DNA of 64,000 nt from Metabacillus kandeliae (GTDB lineage: Bacteria > Bacillota > Bacilli > Bacillales > Bacillaceae): contig NZ_JAJOZE010000002.1 in NCBI RefSeq assembly GCF_021166585.1, positions 1 to 64,000 of the forward strand, given 5' to 3'. The notes below the pieces were generated by a model. It ran no database searches. It was not told where the DNA came from and saw only the letters and a list, made by a program, of their open reading frames with translations. A program made the position numbers and the translations under genes. Of the stretch, positions 36,345 through 44,376 are shown one piece after another (position 1 is the first letter of the stretch; every line of letters begins with the position of its first letter).

Positions 36345-37683
36345 AAGTGTTTCAGAATTTGGCTATAAGCAAGAGCTGAAGAGGTCCCTTACATTAAGGG
36401 ACCTTATCGTTTACGGCATGATTTTCATGGTGCCGATTGCCCCGTTCGGCATATACGGCTATGTCGCAGACGGCTCAAAAGGAATGGTGGCGCTCGCCTA
36501 CTTAATCGGAATGGCGGGAATGATCTTCACCGCTTTAAGCTACGCCCAGATGTCTAAAGCCTTTCCGATTGCCGGCTCTGTTTATTCTTATGCGCAGAGG
36601 GGCATTCACCCTGTCGTCGGCTTTTTTGCCGGATGGGCTGTTCTGCTGGACTACATATTAGTGCCCTCCCTGCTTTACATCGTTTCCGCCAATGCACTCG
36701 GTTCGCTGCTTCCCGCTGTTCCGGCGTGGATCTGGCTTGTTCTTTTTATTGTGATTAACTCAGTTATCAACGTACTCGGCGTTGAATTTACCGCAAAAGC
36801 CAACATGATTATTCTGGCCTTTGAACTCATTGTGCTCTTTCTTTTTATCATCATCGGCATTGTGGCGATCAACAAAGGCATCGGCTCTGGATTTTCCGCA
36901 AAGCCGCTGTATGATGAAAGCCACTTCAGCTTCTCGCTCGTCATGGGCGCCGTTTCCCTTGCTGTTCTCAGTTTCCTTGGGTTTGACGGAATCAGCACGC
37001 TCGCTGAAGAAACTAAAGGCGGCAAAGACACAGTCGGAAAGGCTGCCGTCTGGTCCCTCTTGCTCGTCGGCGTTCTCTTTATCGTCCAAACGTGGATCGC
37101 CTCCCTGATCATGCCGGACTACAGCAAATTCAAGAGCCTTGACACAGCCTTTTACGAAGTGGCAGAACTCGCAGGCGGCGTCTGGCTGAAAAATCTCTGC
37201 ATCATTGCAACGGCGATCTCATGGGGGCTCGCAAACGCCCTTGCCGCTCAGGCAGCGATCTCAAGAATTCTCTACAGCATGGGCCGGGACCGCAATCTTC
37301 CGAAGGTGCTCGCCAAAGTGCATCCTAAATTTCAAACCCCTTATTTCAGCACCATCCTGGTCGGCGTGATTTCCATTATCATCGGCCTGGCGTTCATGGG
37401 GAAAACCTCTGCGTTAACCTCACTCGTCAACTTTGGGGCGCTATCGGCGTTTTTGCTATTGCACGTATCAGTGATCTATCACTTTATTATTCGAAAAAAA
37501 TCCACCCGCTATTTCGCGCACCTTGTTCTGCCTGCAGTTGGATTTCTCGTAATCGGGTATGTCGTGTACAGCCTTGACGCTGCATCAATTACACTTGGGA
37601 TTGGGTGGCTTGTGATCGGGGTTCTTTATTTCTTGTTTTTGAGAGGCAGGAATAAGGATGTGACGTTTGAGGAGACGATGTAG
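36337..37683 (+). CDS. APC-family amino acid/amide permease
   Basis: A 448-residue transporter with 12 predicted spans. The first carries the APC signature (VPIAPFGIYGYV), later GFDGISTLAEETKGG. Its ATG overlaps the acetamidase gene by eight bases and GAGGAG lies just upstream, so the pair is translationally coupled. Substrate inferred from the partner: an amide or amino-acid amide. No terminator follows closely; the first is at 37909. Confidence 0.88.
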   Translation: MSKSVSEFGYKQELKRSLTLRDLIVYGMIFMVPIAPFGIYGYVADGSKGMVALAYLIGMAGMIFTALSYAQMSKAFPIAGSVYSYAQRGIHPVVGFFAGWAVLLDYILVPSLLYIVSANALGSLLPAVPAWIWLVLFIVINSVINVLGVEFTAKANMIILAFELIVLFLFIIIGIVAINKGIGSGFSAKPLYDESHFSFSLVMGAVSLAVLSFLGFDGISTLAEETKGGKDTVGKAAVWSLLLVGVLFIVQTWIASLIMPDYSKFKSLDTAFYEVAELAGGVWLKNLCIIATAISWGLANALAAQAAISRILYSMGRDRNLPKVLAKVHPKFQTPYFSTILVGVISIIIGLAFMGKTSALTSLVNFGALSAFLLLHVSVIYHFIIRKKSTRYFAHLVLPAVGFLVIGYVVYSLDAASITLGIGWLVIGVLYFLFLRGRNKDVTFEETM

Positions 37684-37808
37684 GATTTGAGGGGTACGGT
37701 GCAGGTTGGGGTGAGGCAGCCTCAAATCAGACGAAATCTTCTTTATTTCCGGCTTAATTTTACTTCTGCTATGATTTTGAGCTGGCAGGAGAACCTTCAT
37801 TGGTGCTT

Positions 37809-37895
37809 TATGCGCAGATTTAGGCTGTTTATGCGCGGGTTTCAGCATTTTATGCGCGGGCTCCCCGGGAGCTTGATGCGCAGGCTCCCAGCTTT
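37809..37895 (+). repeat. 21-bp array 4 (TATGCGCGGGTTT units)
   Basis: Units start with TATGCGC at 37809, 37830 and 37851 and with GATGCGC at 37875, spacings 21, 21 and 24. The third unit contains an extra self-complementary segment GCTCCCCGGGAGC. TTTATGCGCGGGTT is shared exactly with the minus strand of array 7. It lies in the 317-base convergent gap 37684-38000. Confidence 0.85.
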
Positions 37896-37908
37896 CACAA
37901 AAAATAAA

Positions 37909-37945
37909 AAGGCGGCTGTTGATCACATTCCAACAGCCGCCTTCT
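37909..37945. terminator. Bidirectional terminator between permease and DoxX genes
   Basis: AAGGCGGCTGTTG-ATCACATTC-CAACAGCCGCCTT, a perfect 13-base stem with A residues before and T residues after. Confidence 0.92.
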
Positions 37946-38000
37946 TTTCTTATATGCTCCCTATAACCTACACATTAAGGGAAGATTTTGTTCCAATTGT

Positions 38001-38504
38001 TTAGGTGTGCCTTATATGGCGATGATGAAACCATTTTTCAGCTGCTGCTTTTTTGTTGATCAGCGGAACAGCCAGTCTGTCTAAGCCATAATGGTAAGCT
38101 GCAGCTCCGGCAAACAGAAGGAGAATGGCTTCTGTATACATCAGCGGGTTGGTGCTGACTGTGCCGGCGAGCATAAAGTTCAGATTCATAAAAGCCCCTG
38201 CAAGAAGAGCCGGTACTGTAAAGAGTCCAAGCACCAATCCCAGCCCTGTAAGAAATTCACCCCATGGTATGATAGCGTTAAAGAAACCTGCATTCGGAAT
38301 AGCTGCATGCTGCAGAAACTGGGCGTACCAGCCCTGTACAGCAGGATGCTCTCCCCCTGCCTGGGCCAAAGCCCCTTTCAAAAATCCTGTTGCATCAAAT
38401 CCCCCTGTTAGCTTTTCATAGCCAGCGGCCATCCATTGATAGCCCACCCACAAACGAAGCACCGTCCAAACCACTGCCATTTTCGGACCTCTCAGCCAGT
38501 TCAT
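38001..38504 (-). CDS. DoxX family membrane protein
   Basis: A 167-residue protein with four membrane spans (about 10-27, 75-95, 100-120, 125-145). The DoxX pattern is visible in LRLWVGYQWMAAGYEKLTGGFDATGFLKGAL and GEFLTGLGLVLGLFT. DoxX proteins are linked to quinone or thiol redox processes, and the B. subtilis relative YfiD lies in the yfi region. The start follows AAAGGAGATG. Two FNR/CRP-like palindromes sit upstream, pointing to oxygen or redox control. Confidence 0.87.
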   Translation of the reverse strand: MNWLRGPKMAVVWTVLRLWVGYQWMAAGYEKLTGGFDATGFLKGALAQAGGEHPAVQGWYAQFLQHAAIPNAGFFNAIIPWGEFLTGLGLVLGLFTVPALLAGAFMNLNFMLAGTVSTNPLMYTEAILLLFAGAAAYHYGLDRLAVPLINKKAAAEKWFHHRHIRHT

Positions 38505-38542
38505 GGCTTCCCATCTCCTTTAGTTGGTGTGAAGAAAGAGTT

Positions 38543-38558
38543 TGTGAAATTTTTCACT
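38543..38558. promoter_or_regulatory. FNR/CRP-type site 1 upstream of doxX
   Basis: TGTGA-N6-TCACT matches the B. subtilis Fnr consensus (TGTGA-N6-TCACA/T). It lies between the candidate -10 (minus strand TATATT, 38580-38575) and the doxX start, a repressing position, and inside a larger inverted repeat GTGAAGAAAG/CTTTCTTCAC (38529-38570). Confidence 0.5.
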
Positions 38559-38608
38559 TTCTTTCTTCACTTTTAATATACTGCAGATTTGGAAAAAAGG
38601 AAGTGGTT

Positions 38609-38624
38609 TGTGAATAGTTTCACA
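38609..38624. promoter_or_regulatory. FNR/CRP-type site 2 upstream of doxX
   Basis: TGTGA-N6-TCACA within the longer palindrome TTTGTGAA-N4-TTCACAAA (38607-38626), 66 bases from site 1 and about 48 bases upstream of the inferred start point, near the usual activating position. Confidence 0.55.
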
Positions 38625-38794
38625 AAAAGTTAACATTTGTTTCCAAATGGGAGTAAAAAGAGAATAAAATGCCGTGCTGGCTGTTTTTTAAGCCCATAAT
38701 GATTGCTTTTAGCAGAAAATGCGTGAAATCATACCTATTTGAAGCAGTTTTGACGTTTTTCACTTTACTCGACTAAAGAATCCTCCGGAATACA

Positions 38795-38975
38795 TGCGGG
38801 TTTCGGAAGTTTATATGCGGGTTAGCGAATTTTATTTGCAGGTTTCAGAATTTTATTTGCAGGTTTTGGATTTTTAAATGCAGATTTTCTCATTCACATG
38901 CAGGTTTCCCTGTTTACATGCAGGTTCCAGCTTTTATGTGCAGGTTCCCCCTCTTATGTGCGGAGTCTGCCCTTG
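38795..38975 (+). repeat. 20/21-bp array 5 (ATGCAGGTTT / ATGCGGGTTT units)
   Basis: Nine copies of TGC(G/A)GG or close variants start at 38795, 38816, 38837, 38858, 38879, 38899, 38919, 38939 and 38959. The first four spacings are 21 and the last four are 20. The change of period shifts reading frame, so the array is not coding. It fills much of the 508-base gap 38505-39012. Confidence 0.9.
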
Positions 38976-38987
38976 CACTAAATAAAA

Positions 38988-39012
38988 AAACCGGAACCAA
39001 TAAGGTCCCGGC
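38988..39012 (-). terminator. Terminator of the EAL-protein gene
   Basis: On the minus strand CCGGGACC-TTATT-GGTTCCGG (one G-U pair) followed by seven T residues. Confidence 0.82.
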
Positions 39013-41388
39013 TCAAACCGCTCTGGCTTCAAACAGCCCCTCCAGCTCCTCGGATGGCAGCGGCGGGCTGTAATAGTAGCCTTGAATAGATGGACAGCTT
39101 AGCTCTTTTAAGAAAGAGAGCTGTTCTTCTGTTTCGACTCCTTCTGCGACGACTTCAAGATTAAGGTGACCTGCAAGGGTGATGATGCTTGAAATAATCG
39201 CATTGCTTTGCTCGTTGGAATTGATTCTTTTGATAAAGGAACGGTCGATCTTCAGCGTATCAAGCGGCAGATCCTGCAGGTAGCTTAAGGAGCTGAAGCC
39301 TGTCCCAAAGTCGTCCAGGCTGATTTTAATGCCCCGGCTTCTTAATTCATCCAGTTTTTTAATGGTTTCGCTTCTATTTTCAATCATCGTGCTTTCCGTT
39401 ATTTCAATTTCCATATAAGCCGGATCCAGCTCATGCTTTCTTAAAATGCTGCAGATGGTTTCCACAAGCGACTCGTCATAAAAGTGATAATGGGAAAAAT
39501 TGACGGCAACTTTTTTAACCGGTGAACCGTCCTGCAGCCATTGCTTCATTTGCTTTGCTGCTTTGTTCAGGACAATTTCTTCCAGCTTTTTGATTTGCCC
39601 TGATTTTTCCGCAATCGGGATAAAAACAGCCGGGCTGATCATCCCCATTTCCGGATGGTTCCACCTGACAAGCGCTTCAGCACTGTTATATTGCCCGCTC
39701 GGCAAATGGTATTTCGGCTGATAAAAAACAGTCAGCTCGTCTCGATGCAAAGCTTTGCTAAGCTCTGTTTCCAAATAAAGTTCATGGTGCAGCGTTTCAT
39801 TCAACCCGTCCTGGTAGCGGACAATGGTGTTTACTGCAGAGGCTTTGGCAAACTTCAGAGCAACACCTGCCATGCGGAGAGATTCATCCAAGGGAACCAG
39901 TGCCCCGGCATCTTCTGCAGCGCCCGCTCTGCAGGATAAGTTGATTTCCATATCCTTAATCGAAATGGGCTTTTCCAATTCCTTCATCATTTCTTCTAAG
40001 ATGCTTTCCCAATCCCCGCCTGAATAGATAAAAGAAAAGGTTCCCGTATCCAAACGGGAGAGCAGACAGTGCTCTGGGAGACGCTTTTTCAGCCGTTCAG
40101 CAGCCATTTGAAATGCCTGCTCAGCTGTATTTTCATCATATAGATCAGCAATCTTGGACAGGTTGACGATGGACACTAGTATTAAAGCGAACGGCCCGCT
40201 GGCTGATGCTGCCATTTTTTTGAACATCTTTGAATTCGGCAGCTGTGTGGAGTCGTCAAAATAGGCAAGCTGATGAATCTTGTCCTCTGCCTTTCTGAGA
40301 TCCGCCATATCTTTCACAATGCAGTACAGGCCGCTTACCTTGCTGTCAGCCATAATCGGAATAACAGATGTCAGGGCGCGGACCGTCTCTCCATTTTTTC
40401 TCGGAAGATCCATTTCAAAAGAAAACGTTGTGCCTGAAAGGGCGTCTTTAAAATAGGGCGACACTTTGTTCATATCGCTGATCAGTTTGTACGTGCTGCC
40501 GATCATTTCTTCTTTTTTAAACCCGAACAAAATAGATGCCGGGTTATTGACGCTTGTTATCACTCCTTTTGTATCAAGCGCAATCACAGCATCCAGGTTA
40601 TGCTGAAAAAGAGATTCATATTCTTCCTTCGCAAACTCCAGCTTTCGGTAAGAGTAATAGGTTGGCACAAAACCGAGGATGACCAAAGCGATCAAATCCA
40701 GCAGATAAGGCAGTAGGACATTCAGATGATCTGCCAGTACAGCGTTTGTGCTGAGCGGAACCACAGATAAAATGACCATGTATGGAATGCCGGCAAGAGC
40801 AACACCTGCAAAAATGCTTCCAAGCAGCTTCCAAACGGCAGCCGCTTTTTTAGAGGTTTCCTCCATAATCTGATAGAGCAGCTGAACGGCTGCTGAACTG
40901 AACCCGAATACAATAACAAAGCACATGGCAACGAGAATAAAGTTCCATTCCGCCTTACCGGCATACAGAGGATAAAATCCAATATAATCACCGGAAAGCA
41001 GGGAAAGTGTTACAAAGATACAGATGAAAATAAACCGGTGAAGCTTTGTTCGCTTAACCGTTAAAAACTTGAACAAGATGTATAGGATCAAGATAAATAA
41101 AAGCAGCGTGCCTATTTTAGCCATATCCAAACTTATTGATAAATGCAGAGACTTGTAAAACAGCAGCTGTGTACCCCAAAAAAGGGTTCCGACAAGAATA
41201 GAAGGGAAAAGCCGCTTTTGGGCTGTCCCGCTCACAAAGCTTTTGGCATAGTGAAGAATGAGAAAGCACGTCACACAGCTAAGCGCTGTACAGAGAAAAT
41301 AAACAGGGATATCAACGAAAGAATGAAGGCTGTCAGCTTTAAGCAATCCCGTTAGTTCCTTTCCGCAGCAAAGAAAACTCCTCACCAA
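39013..41388 (-). CDS. Membrane-bound PAS-GGDEF(degenerate)-EAL cyclic-di-GMP phosphodiesterase
   Basis: A 791-residue protein with about seven membrane spans (1-245), a PAS domain (about 255-365), a GGDEF-like domain (about 370-530) and an EAL domain (about 545-785). In the GGDEF domain the signature is RLDTGTF (445-451), so cyclase activity is unlikely. The EAL domain keeps EALVRW (571-576), EITES, DDFGTGFSS, KIDRSFI, AEGVE and QGYYYS, so c-di-GMP hydrolysis is expected. The start is uncertain: the TTG at 41388 lacks a good ribosome site and the TTG at 41346 has AAAGGAA. Confidence 0.9.
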   Translation of the reverse strand: MVRSFLCCGKELTGLLKADSLHSFVDIPVYFLCTALSCVTCFLILHYAKSFVSGTAQKRLFPSILVGTLFWGTQLLFYKSLHLSISLDMAKIGTLLLFILILYILFKFLTVKRTKLHRFIFICIFVTLSLLSGDYIGFYPLYAGKAEWNFILVAMCFVIVFGFSSAAVQLLYQIMEETSKKAAAVWKLLGSIFAGVALAGIPYMVILSVVPLSTNAVLADHLNVLLPYLLDLIALVILGFVPTYYSYRKLEFAKEEYESLFQHNLDAVIALDTKGVITSVNNPASILFGFKKEEMIGSTYKLISDMNKVSPYFKDALSGTTFSFEMDLPRKNGETVRALTSVIPIMADSKVSGLYCIVKDMADLRKAEDKIHQLAYFDDSTQLPNSKMFKKMAASASGPFALILVSIVNLSKIADLYDENTAEQAFQMAAERLKKRLPEHCLLSRLDTGTFSFIYSGGDWESILEEMMKELEKPISIKDMEINLSCRAGAAEDAGALVPLDESLRMAGVALKFAKASAVNTIVRYQDGLNETLHHELYLETELSKALHRDELTVFYQPKYHLPSGQYNSAEALVRWNHPEMGMISPAVFIPIAEKSGQIKKLEEIVLNKAAKQMKQWLQDGSPVKKVAVNFSHYHFYDESLVETICSILRKHELDPAYMEIEITESTMIENRSETIKKLDELRSRGIKISLDDFGTGFSSLSYLQDLPLDTLKIDRSFIKRINSNEQSNAIISSIITLAGHLNLEVVAEGVETEEQLSFLKELSCPSIQGYYYSPPLPSEELEGLFEARAV

Positions 41389-41532
41389 TAGTTATTTAAA
41401 CCTATTATAAAATACCTAATTTCAGATTACTACTGCTATTTACAGAAATATGACAGGTCCTCAGGCTCATATGGTGTTCTGGCCGTTCATCGATTATAAT
41501 CAATGTAACCAACAATTAAAGGAGATTTACCT

Positions 41533-41703
41533 ATGGAAGAACAAAAAAAGAAAATGACACTGGAAGAAGCGGTCAAGGCGAAGCTTGCGAGCAAAAAGCA
41601 GGAGCAGGGAAAGGCCAGCCACGGAATTGTAAAAACAGCCAAAAAGCTGCAAAGCCAGCAAACGAAAAAGATTAACAATCAGCGCAAGCGGATGGGCGTG
41701 TAA
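41533..41703 (+). CDS. Small lysine-rich protein upstream of ywbE
   Basis: A 56-residue frame from ATG at 41533 with AAAGGAGAT at a good distance. It is rich in Lys, Gln and Ala (MTLEEAVKAKLASKKQEQ, KTAKKLQSQQTKKINNQ), predicted helical and strongly basic, without a signal peptide. Its stop overlaps the ywbE start (TAATG), so translation is coupled. I do not recognise a family; RNA or ribosome association is only a guess from charge. Confidence 0.75.
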   Translation: MEEQKKKMTLEEAVKAKLASKKQEQGKASHGIVKTAKKLQSQQTKKINNQRKRMGV

Positions 41704-41900
41704 TGGACGGCAAAAAGCGCGCTGACATCTCGCCAGGCATTGAAGTAAACATAGTGCTGAAAGAAGATCAGCGGTCAGGCAAGCTGACCAATGGGATTGT
41801 GAAGGATATCCTCACAAACTCTTCAACACATCCCCACGGGATTAAGGTGCGGCTTCAGGACGGGCAGGTAGGCAGAGTGAAAGAAGTTTTGAAAAAGTAA
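41703..41900 (+). CDS. ywbE: YwbE family protein
   Basis: A 65-residue protein matching B. subtilis YwbE in length and motif: the DISPGIEVNIVLKEDQRSGKL start, TNGIVKDILTNS, and HPHGIKVRLQDGQVGRVK end. It appears to be a small beta barrel of unknown function. It is the second gene of a two-gene unit and is followed by a terminator. Confidence 0.92.
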   Translation: MDGKKRADISPGIEVNIVLKEDQRSGKLTNGIVKDILTNSSTHPHGIKVRLQDGQVGRVKEVLKK

Positions 41901-41913
41901 TAGGAAATAAAGA

Positions 41914-41946
41914 ATGCTTGGAGCATATGCTCCAAGCATTTTTCTT
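41914..41946 (+). terminator. Terminator of ywbE
   Basis: A palindromic stem AATGCTTGGAGCAT / ATGCTCCAAGCATT followed by TTTTC. Confidence 0.9.
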
Positions 41947-41979
41947 TGTGCTTAATCTTCAGGCTCTGTTAAATTTGGC

Positions 41980-42110
41980 TGTTGATTTCCGTTTCAGGCG
42001 TCCGCTTTCCGCGGGGCGGGCGGTGAGCCTCCTCAGAGCTATCGCTCCTGCGGGGTCTCACCTGTCCCGCTGCTCCCGCAGGAGTCTCCCGCCTGCCACT
42101 CCAATCAACA
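41980..42110. mobile_element. 131-bp MITE-like Bacillus intergenic repeat
   Basis: The ends are inverted: TGTTGATT (41980-41987) and AATCAACA (42103-42110); the match extends imperfectly to CAGGCG/CGCCTG, 14 of 21 bases. Inside are GC-rich complementary blocks CTCCTGCGGG and CCCGCAGGAG. There is no reading frame and no clear target duplication. I recognise highly similar GC-rich blocks as common between genes in Bacillus genomes; mobility is inferred. Confidence 0.65.
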
Positions 42111-42161
42111 GGTGCGTATAAATCAGTATTTTTCTTTAACATAGCATAAATTTATAAGTCT

Positions 42162-42614
42162 TTATTCTTTATTCATAACACCATATCTATTTTCTTTACC
42201 CATCCATGAACTAGCATCCCGCCACTTCAAACTCTTGGAGGAAATCCAGCTATTCTCAGCAAGAGCACGATCTTCTGGTTCCCAATGATAGTTATCAGCC
42301 CAATAAAATAAACCATCATGTAAAATTAGTTTCGCGTCATAAATGATAGAATCATAATTAATTGGACTTGGAACAATATGAAATTGAGTGACGCCCTCAA
42401 AAAGCATTTCAATTGCAGACGGGCTGCTAGCTTGCCTTTGGAAAAGAATCCGCACATTAGTATCCAGTTCCATGGACATTCCCATCGACAAGTTTTCATC
42501 AACATAACTCTCCGTCCCCATGTACAATTCCTTTAAACAGCTATCATGAAATCTACCAAATATTTCCATTAGATGTTCAATTTCTTTATTCCCTTTAACC
42601 TTTACCCATTCCAT
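42162..42614 (-). CDS. Conserved hypothetical protein
   Basis: From the ATG at 42614 (GTGAGG seven bases upstream) the product is 150 residues. It has no signal or membrane segment and is rich in Trp, Tyr, Met and acidic residues, for example HDSCLKELYMGTESYVDE, VRILFQRQ, NYDSIIYDAKLILHDGLFYWAD. Similar proteins occur in many bacilli without assigned function. Codon use looks more AT-rich than neighbours and it lies next to the MITE-like element, so recent acquisition is possible. Confidence 0.7.
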   Translation of the reverse strand: MEWVKVKGNKEIEHLMEIFGRFHDSCLKELYMGTESYVDENLSMGMSMELDTNVRILFQRQASSPSAIEMLFEGVTQFHIVPSPINYDSIIYDAKLILHDGLFYWADNYHWEPEDRALAENSWISSKSLKWRDASSWMGKENRYGVMNKE

Positions 42615-42651
42615 CGGAAACCTCACCCTAATTCAAGGAGTCTTTAAGTAC

Positions 42652-43290
42652 CTAAAACGGCCGCTCCGCGCGAACCCCTCGCCGGGATGGCTTTGGTTCT
42701 TTTTTGGCAGCGGGCTTCATCGGGTTTTTCGCAAGAGCTTCCTTCAAATAGGTATTTCCATTTTGGCTTTTTACCTTCAACAGTTCGTGCAGCTGCAGGA
42801 TATCGTCAAGCGCTCTATGGGATTGGGATGATCCAAGTCCATGCCGCTGCATCAGATAGAGCAGCTTTGAGCTCATAAAGCCGTATTCCTTCCACGGGAT
42901 ATGCCGTACAGAACAGTGCCATCTTAGGGAGCCTGCCTCAGGATACATAGCGGATACAAAGCTTCTGTCAAAGGAGGCATTGTGGGCAACGATAAAGTCT
43001 GCTTTTTTCAGCAGACCCTGTATCAGCTCGTCATCGAAAGCCTCCCCTTCTACCTGTTCAAATGGTATGCCGTGAATCCGGTAAGCGCTGCTGTAGTTGG
43101 ACAGCGCTGTATGTGACAAGGGGTCTCTCAGATACGAGTGCTCCTCGGTCACACCTTTAAATTCATCCTGTATCTGATCATATTGGAACAGCAGCATCCC
43201 GATTTCAATCATTTCATCTCTCGCAGGTGAAAGTCCTGTTGTTTCCACATCCAGCAGCATGCCTGTGAGAATTCGTTTATCGCCGATCAT
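42652..43290 (-). CDS. DEDDh-type 3'-5' exonuclease (DnaQ-like)
   Basis: A 212-residue protein with all three Exo motifs: LDVETTGL near 14-20 (Asp and Glu ligands), AHNASFDRSF near 104-113 (Asp), and SHRALDD (catalytic His and Asp) near 160. The last about 30 residues form a basic tail (KPAAKKEPKPSRRG). It resembles the DNA polymerase III epsilon-like exonucleases used in repair or RNA processing; no polymerase domain is attached. The start has GAGGGATTCT upstream. Confidence 0.88.
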   Translation of the reverse strand: MIGDKRILTGMLLDVETTGLSPARDEMIEIGMLLFQYDQIQDEFKGVTEEHSYLRDPLSHTALSNYSSAYRIHGIPFEQVEGEAFDDELIQGLLKKADFIVAHNASFDRSFVSAMYPEAGSLRWHCSVRHIPWKEYGFMSSKLLYLMQRHGLGSSQSHRALDDILQLHELLKVKSQNGNTYLKEALAKNPMKPAAKKEPKPSRRGVRAERPF

Positions 43291-43486
43291 AGAATCCCTC
43301 TTTTATTCTAAAATTAGTATCTTCTATTCTATCATTTCTCTTGATGAAAATACTTCATTTTGATCGTAATTTTGCCGTTAGAAGAAACAAGCTGCAGGAG
43401 ATCCTTTATATGGAAACGTTTGACTGTCTTCCTGCTGGGGAAAGTTTTTGTATAGAACAGAAAGATACCGAAATGGAGGAATTCTT

Positions 43487-44287
43487 GTGTCTATCTTTTC
43501 AAAAGAAGCTTTGGCTGGAAGTCATATCCTGATTACCGGAGCAACAGGCGGCATCGGCCTGGAAACGGCCATCGCCTGTGCAGAGACCGGGGCGAACGTC
43601 ACCCTGACCGGCCGAAACGGTGAAAAGCTTGAAAAAGCCAGGCAGGCGTGCGTAAAGGCCAATGATAACGTCAAAATTTTCACTTGCCCGGCAGACCTTG
43701 CAGATCCTCTGGACCGCAGCCGGCTCACAGAGTCAGCAAGGAATGAACTTGGACCGATTACAGGCCTTGTGAATGCAGCTGGAATCAGCGGAGGCAATAC
43801 ACTGGATCAGCTGGAAGAAGCAGACCTTCGCAGAGTGATGGAGCTCAACTACATGTCTGCTATTCTCCTGACGCAGGATGTTTACAAGGATATGATGGAG
43901 CATAAACAAGGAGCAGTTGTAAATGTTTCTTCCCTTTCAGGGCTGAGAGGAACTCACGGCGGAACATCGTATGCAGGCTCCAAATTTGCCATGATCGGGT
44001 TTACGCAGTCATTTGCGCTTGAAGCGATTGAATACGGCGTCAGAGTAAATGCTGTCTGCCCAGGATATGTTGACACTGAAATGGGGCGAAATGCCATTAA
44101 AAGGCGCGGGGAAAAAGAAGGCCGGCGTTATGAAGATCAGCTAAAAATCGCGGAGGAAGGCATCCCGTCCGGCCGGATCTCCACAGCGGAAGAAGTGGCG
44201 AACAGCATTGTTTTCCTGTTAACAGATGCAGCCCGGAACATTGTCGGAGAGTCTCTTAAAATTTCAGGCGGCGTTGTGATGAGGTAG
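43487..44287 (+). CDS. Short-chain dehydrogenase/reductase (FabG-like)
   Basis: I choose the GTG at 43487 because GGAGG lies nine bases upstream, giving 266 residues. It is a classical SDR: cofactor loop TGATGGIG near 18-25, NAAG, catalytic Ser in NVSSLSG and YAGSK (Tyr/Lys). The N-terminal pattern suggests NADP(H) or NAD(H), undecided. It is closest in appearance to 3-oxoacyl reductase or 3-hydroxybutyrate dehydrogenase enzymes, and the substrate cannot be told from sequence. Confidence 0.88.
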   Translation: MSIFSKEALAGSHILITGATGGIGLETAIACAETGANVTLTGRNGEKLEKARQACVKANDNVKIFTCPADLADPLDRSRLTESARNELGPITGLVNAAGISGGNTLDQLEEADLRRVMELNYMSAILLTQDVYKDMMEHKQGAVVNVSSLSGLRGTHGGTSYAGSKFAMIGFTQSFALEAIEYGVRVNAVCPGYVDTEMGRNAIKRRGEKEGRRYEDQLKIAEEGIPSGRISTAEEVANSIVFLLTDAARNIVGESLKISGGVVMR

Positions 44288-44376
44288 GAAAAACTTCCCG
44301 GAAAAAAGGATAGATTCCGGGTGCCTCCCTGCCTTATGATAGAAAGGTATGCAGTTACCTTAAGGGAGGCATTTGA

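Noticed and set aside
37687-38004. Open frame over array 4 on the plus strand (and a minus-strand frame with PAHK repeats)
   Set aside because: Runs through the terminator at 37909-37943 and overlaps the DoxX gene; no ribosome site.
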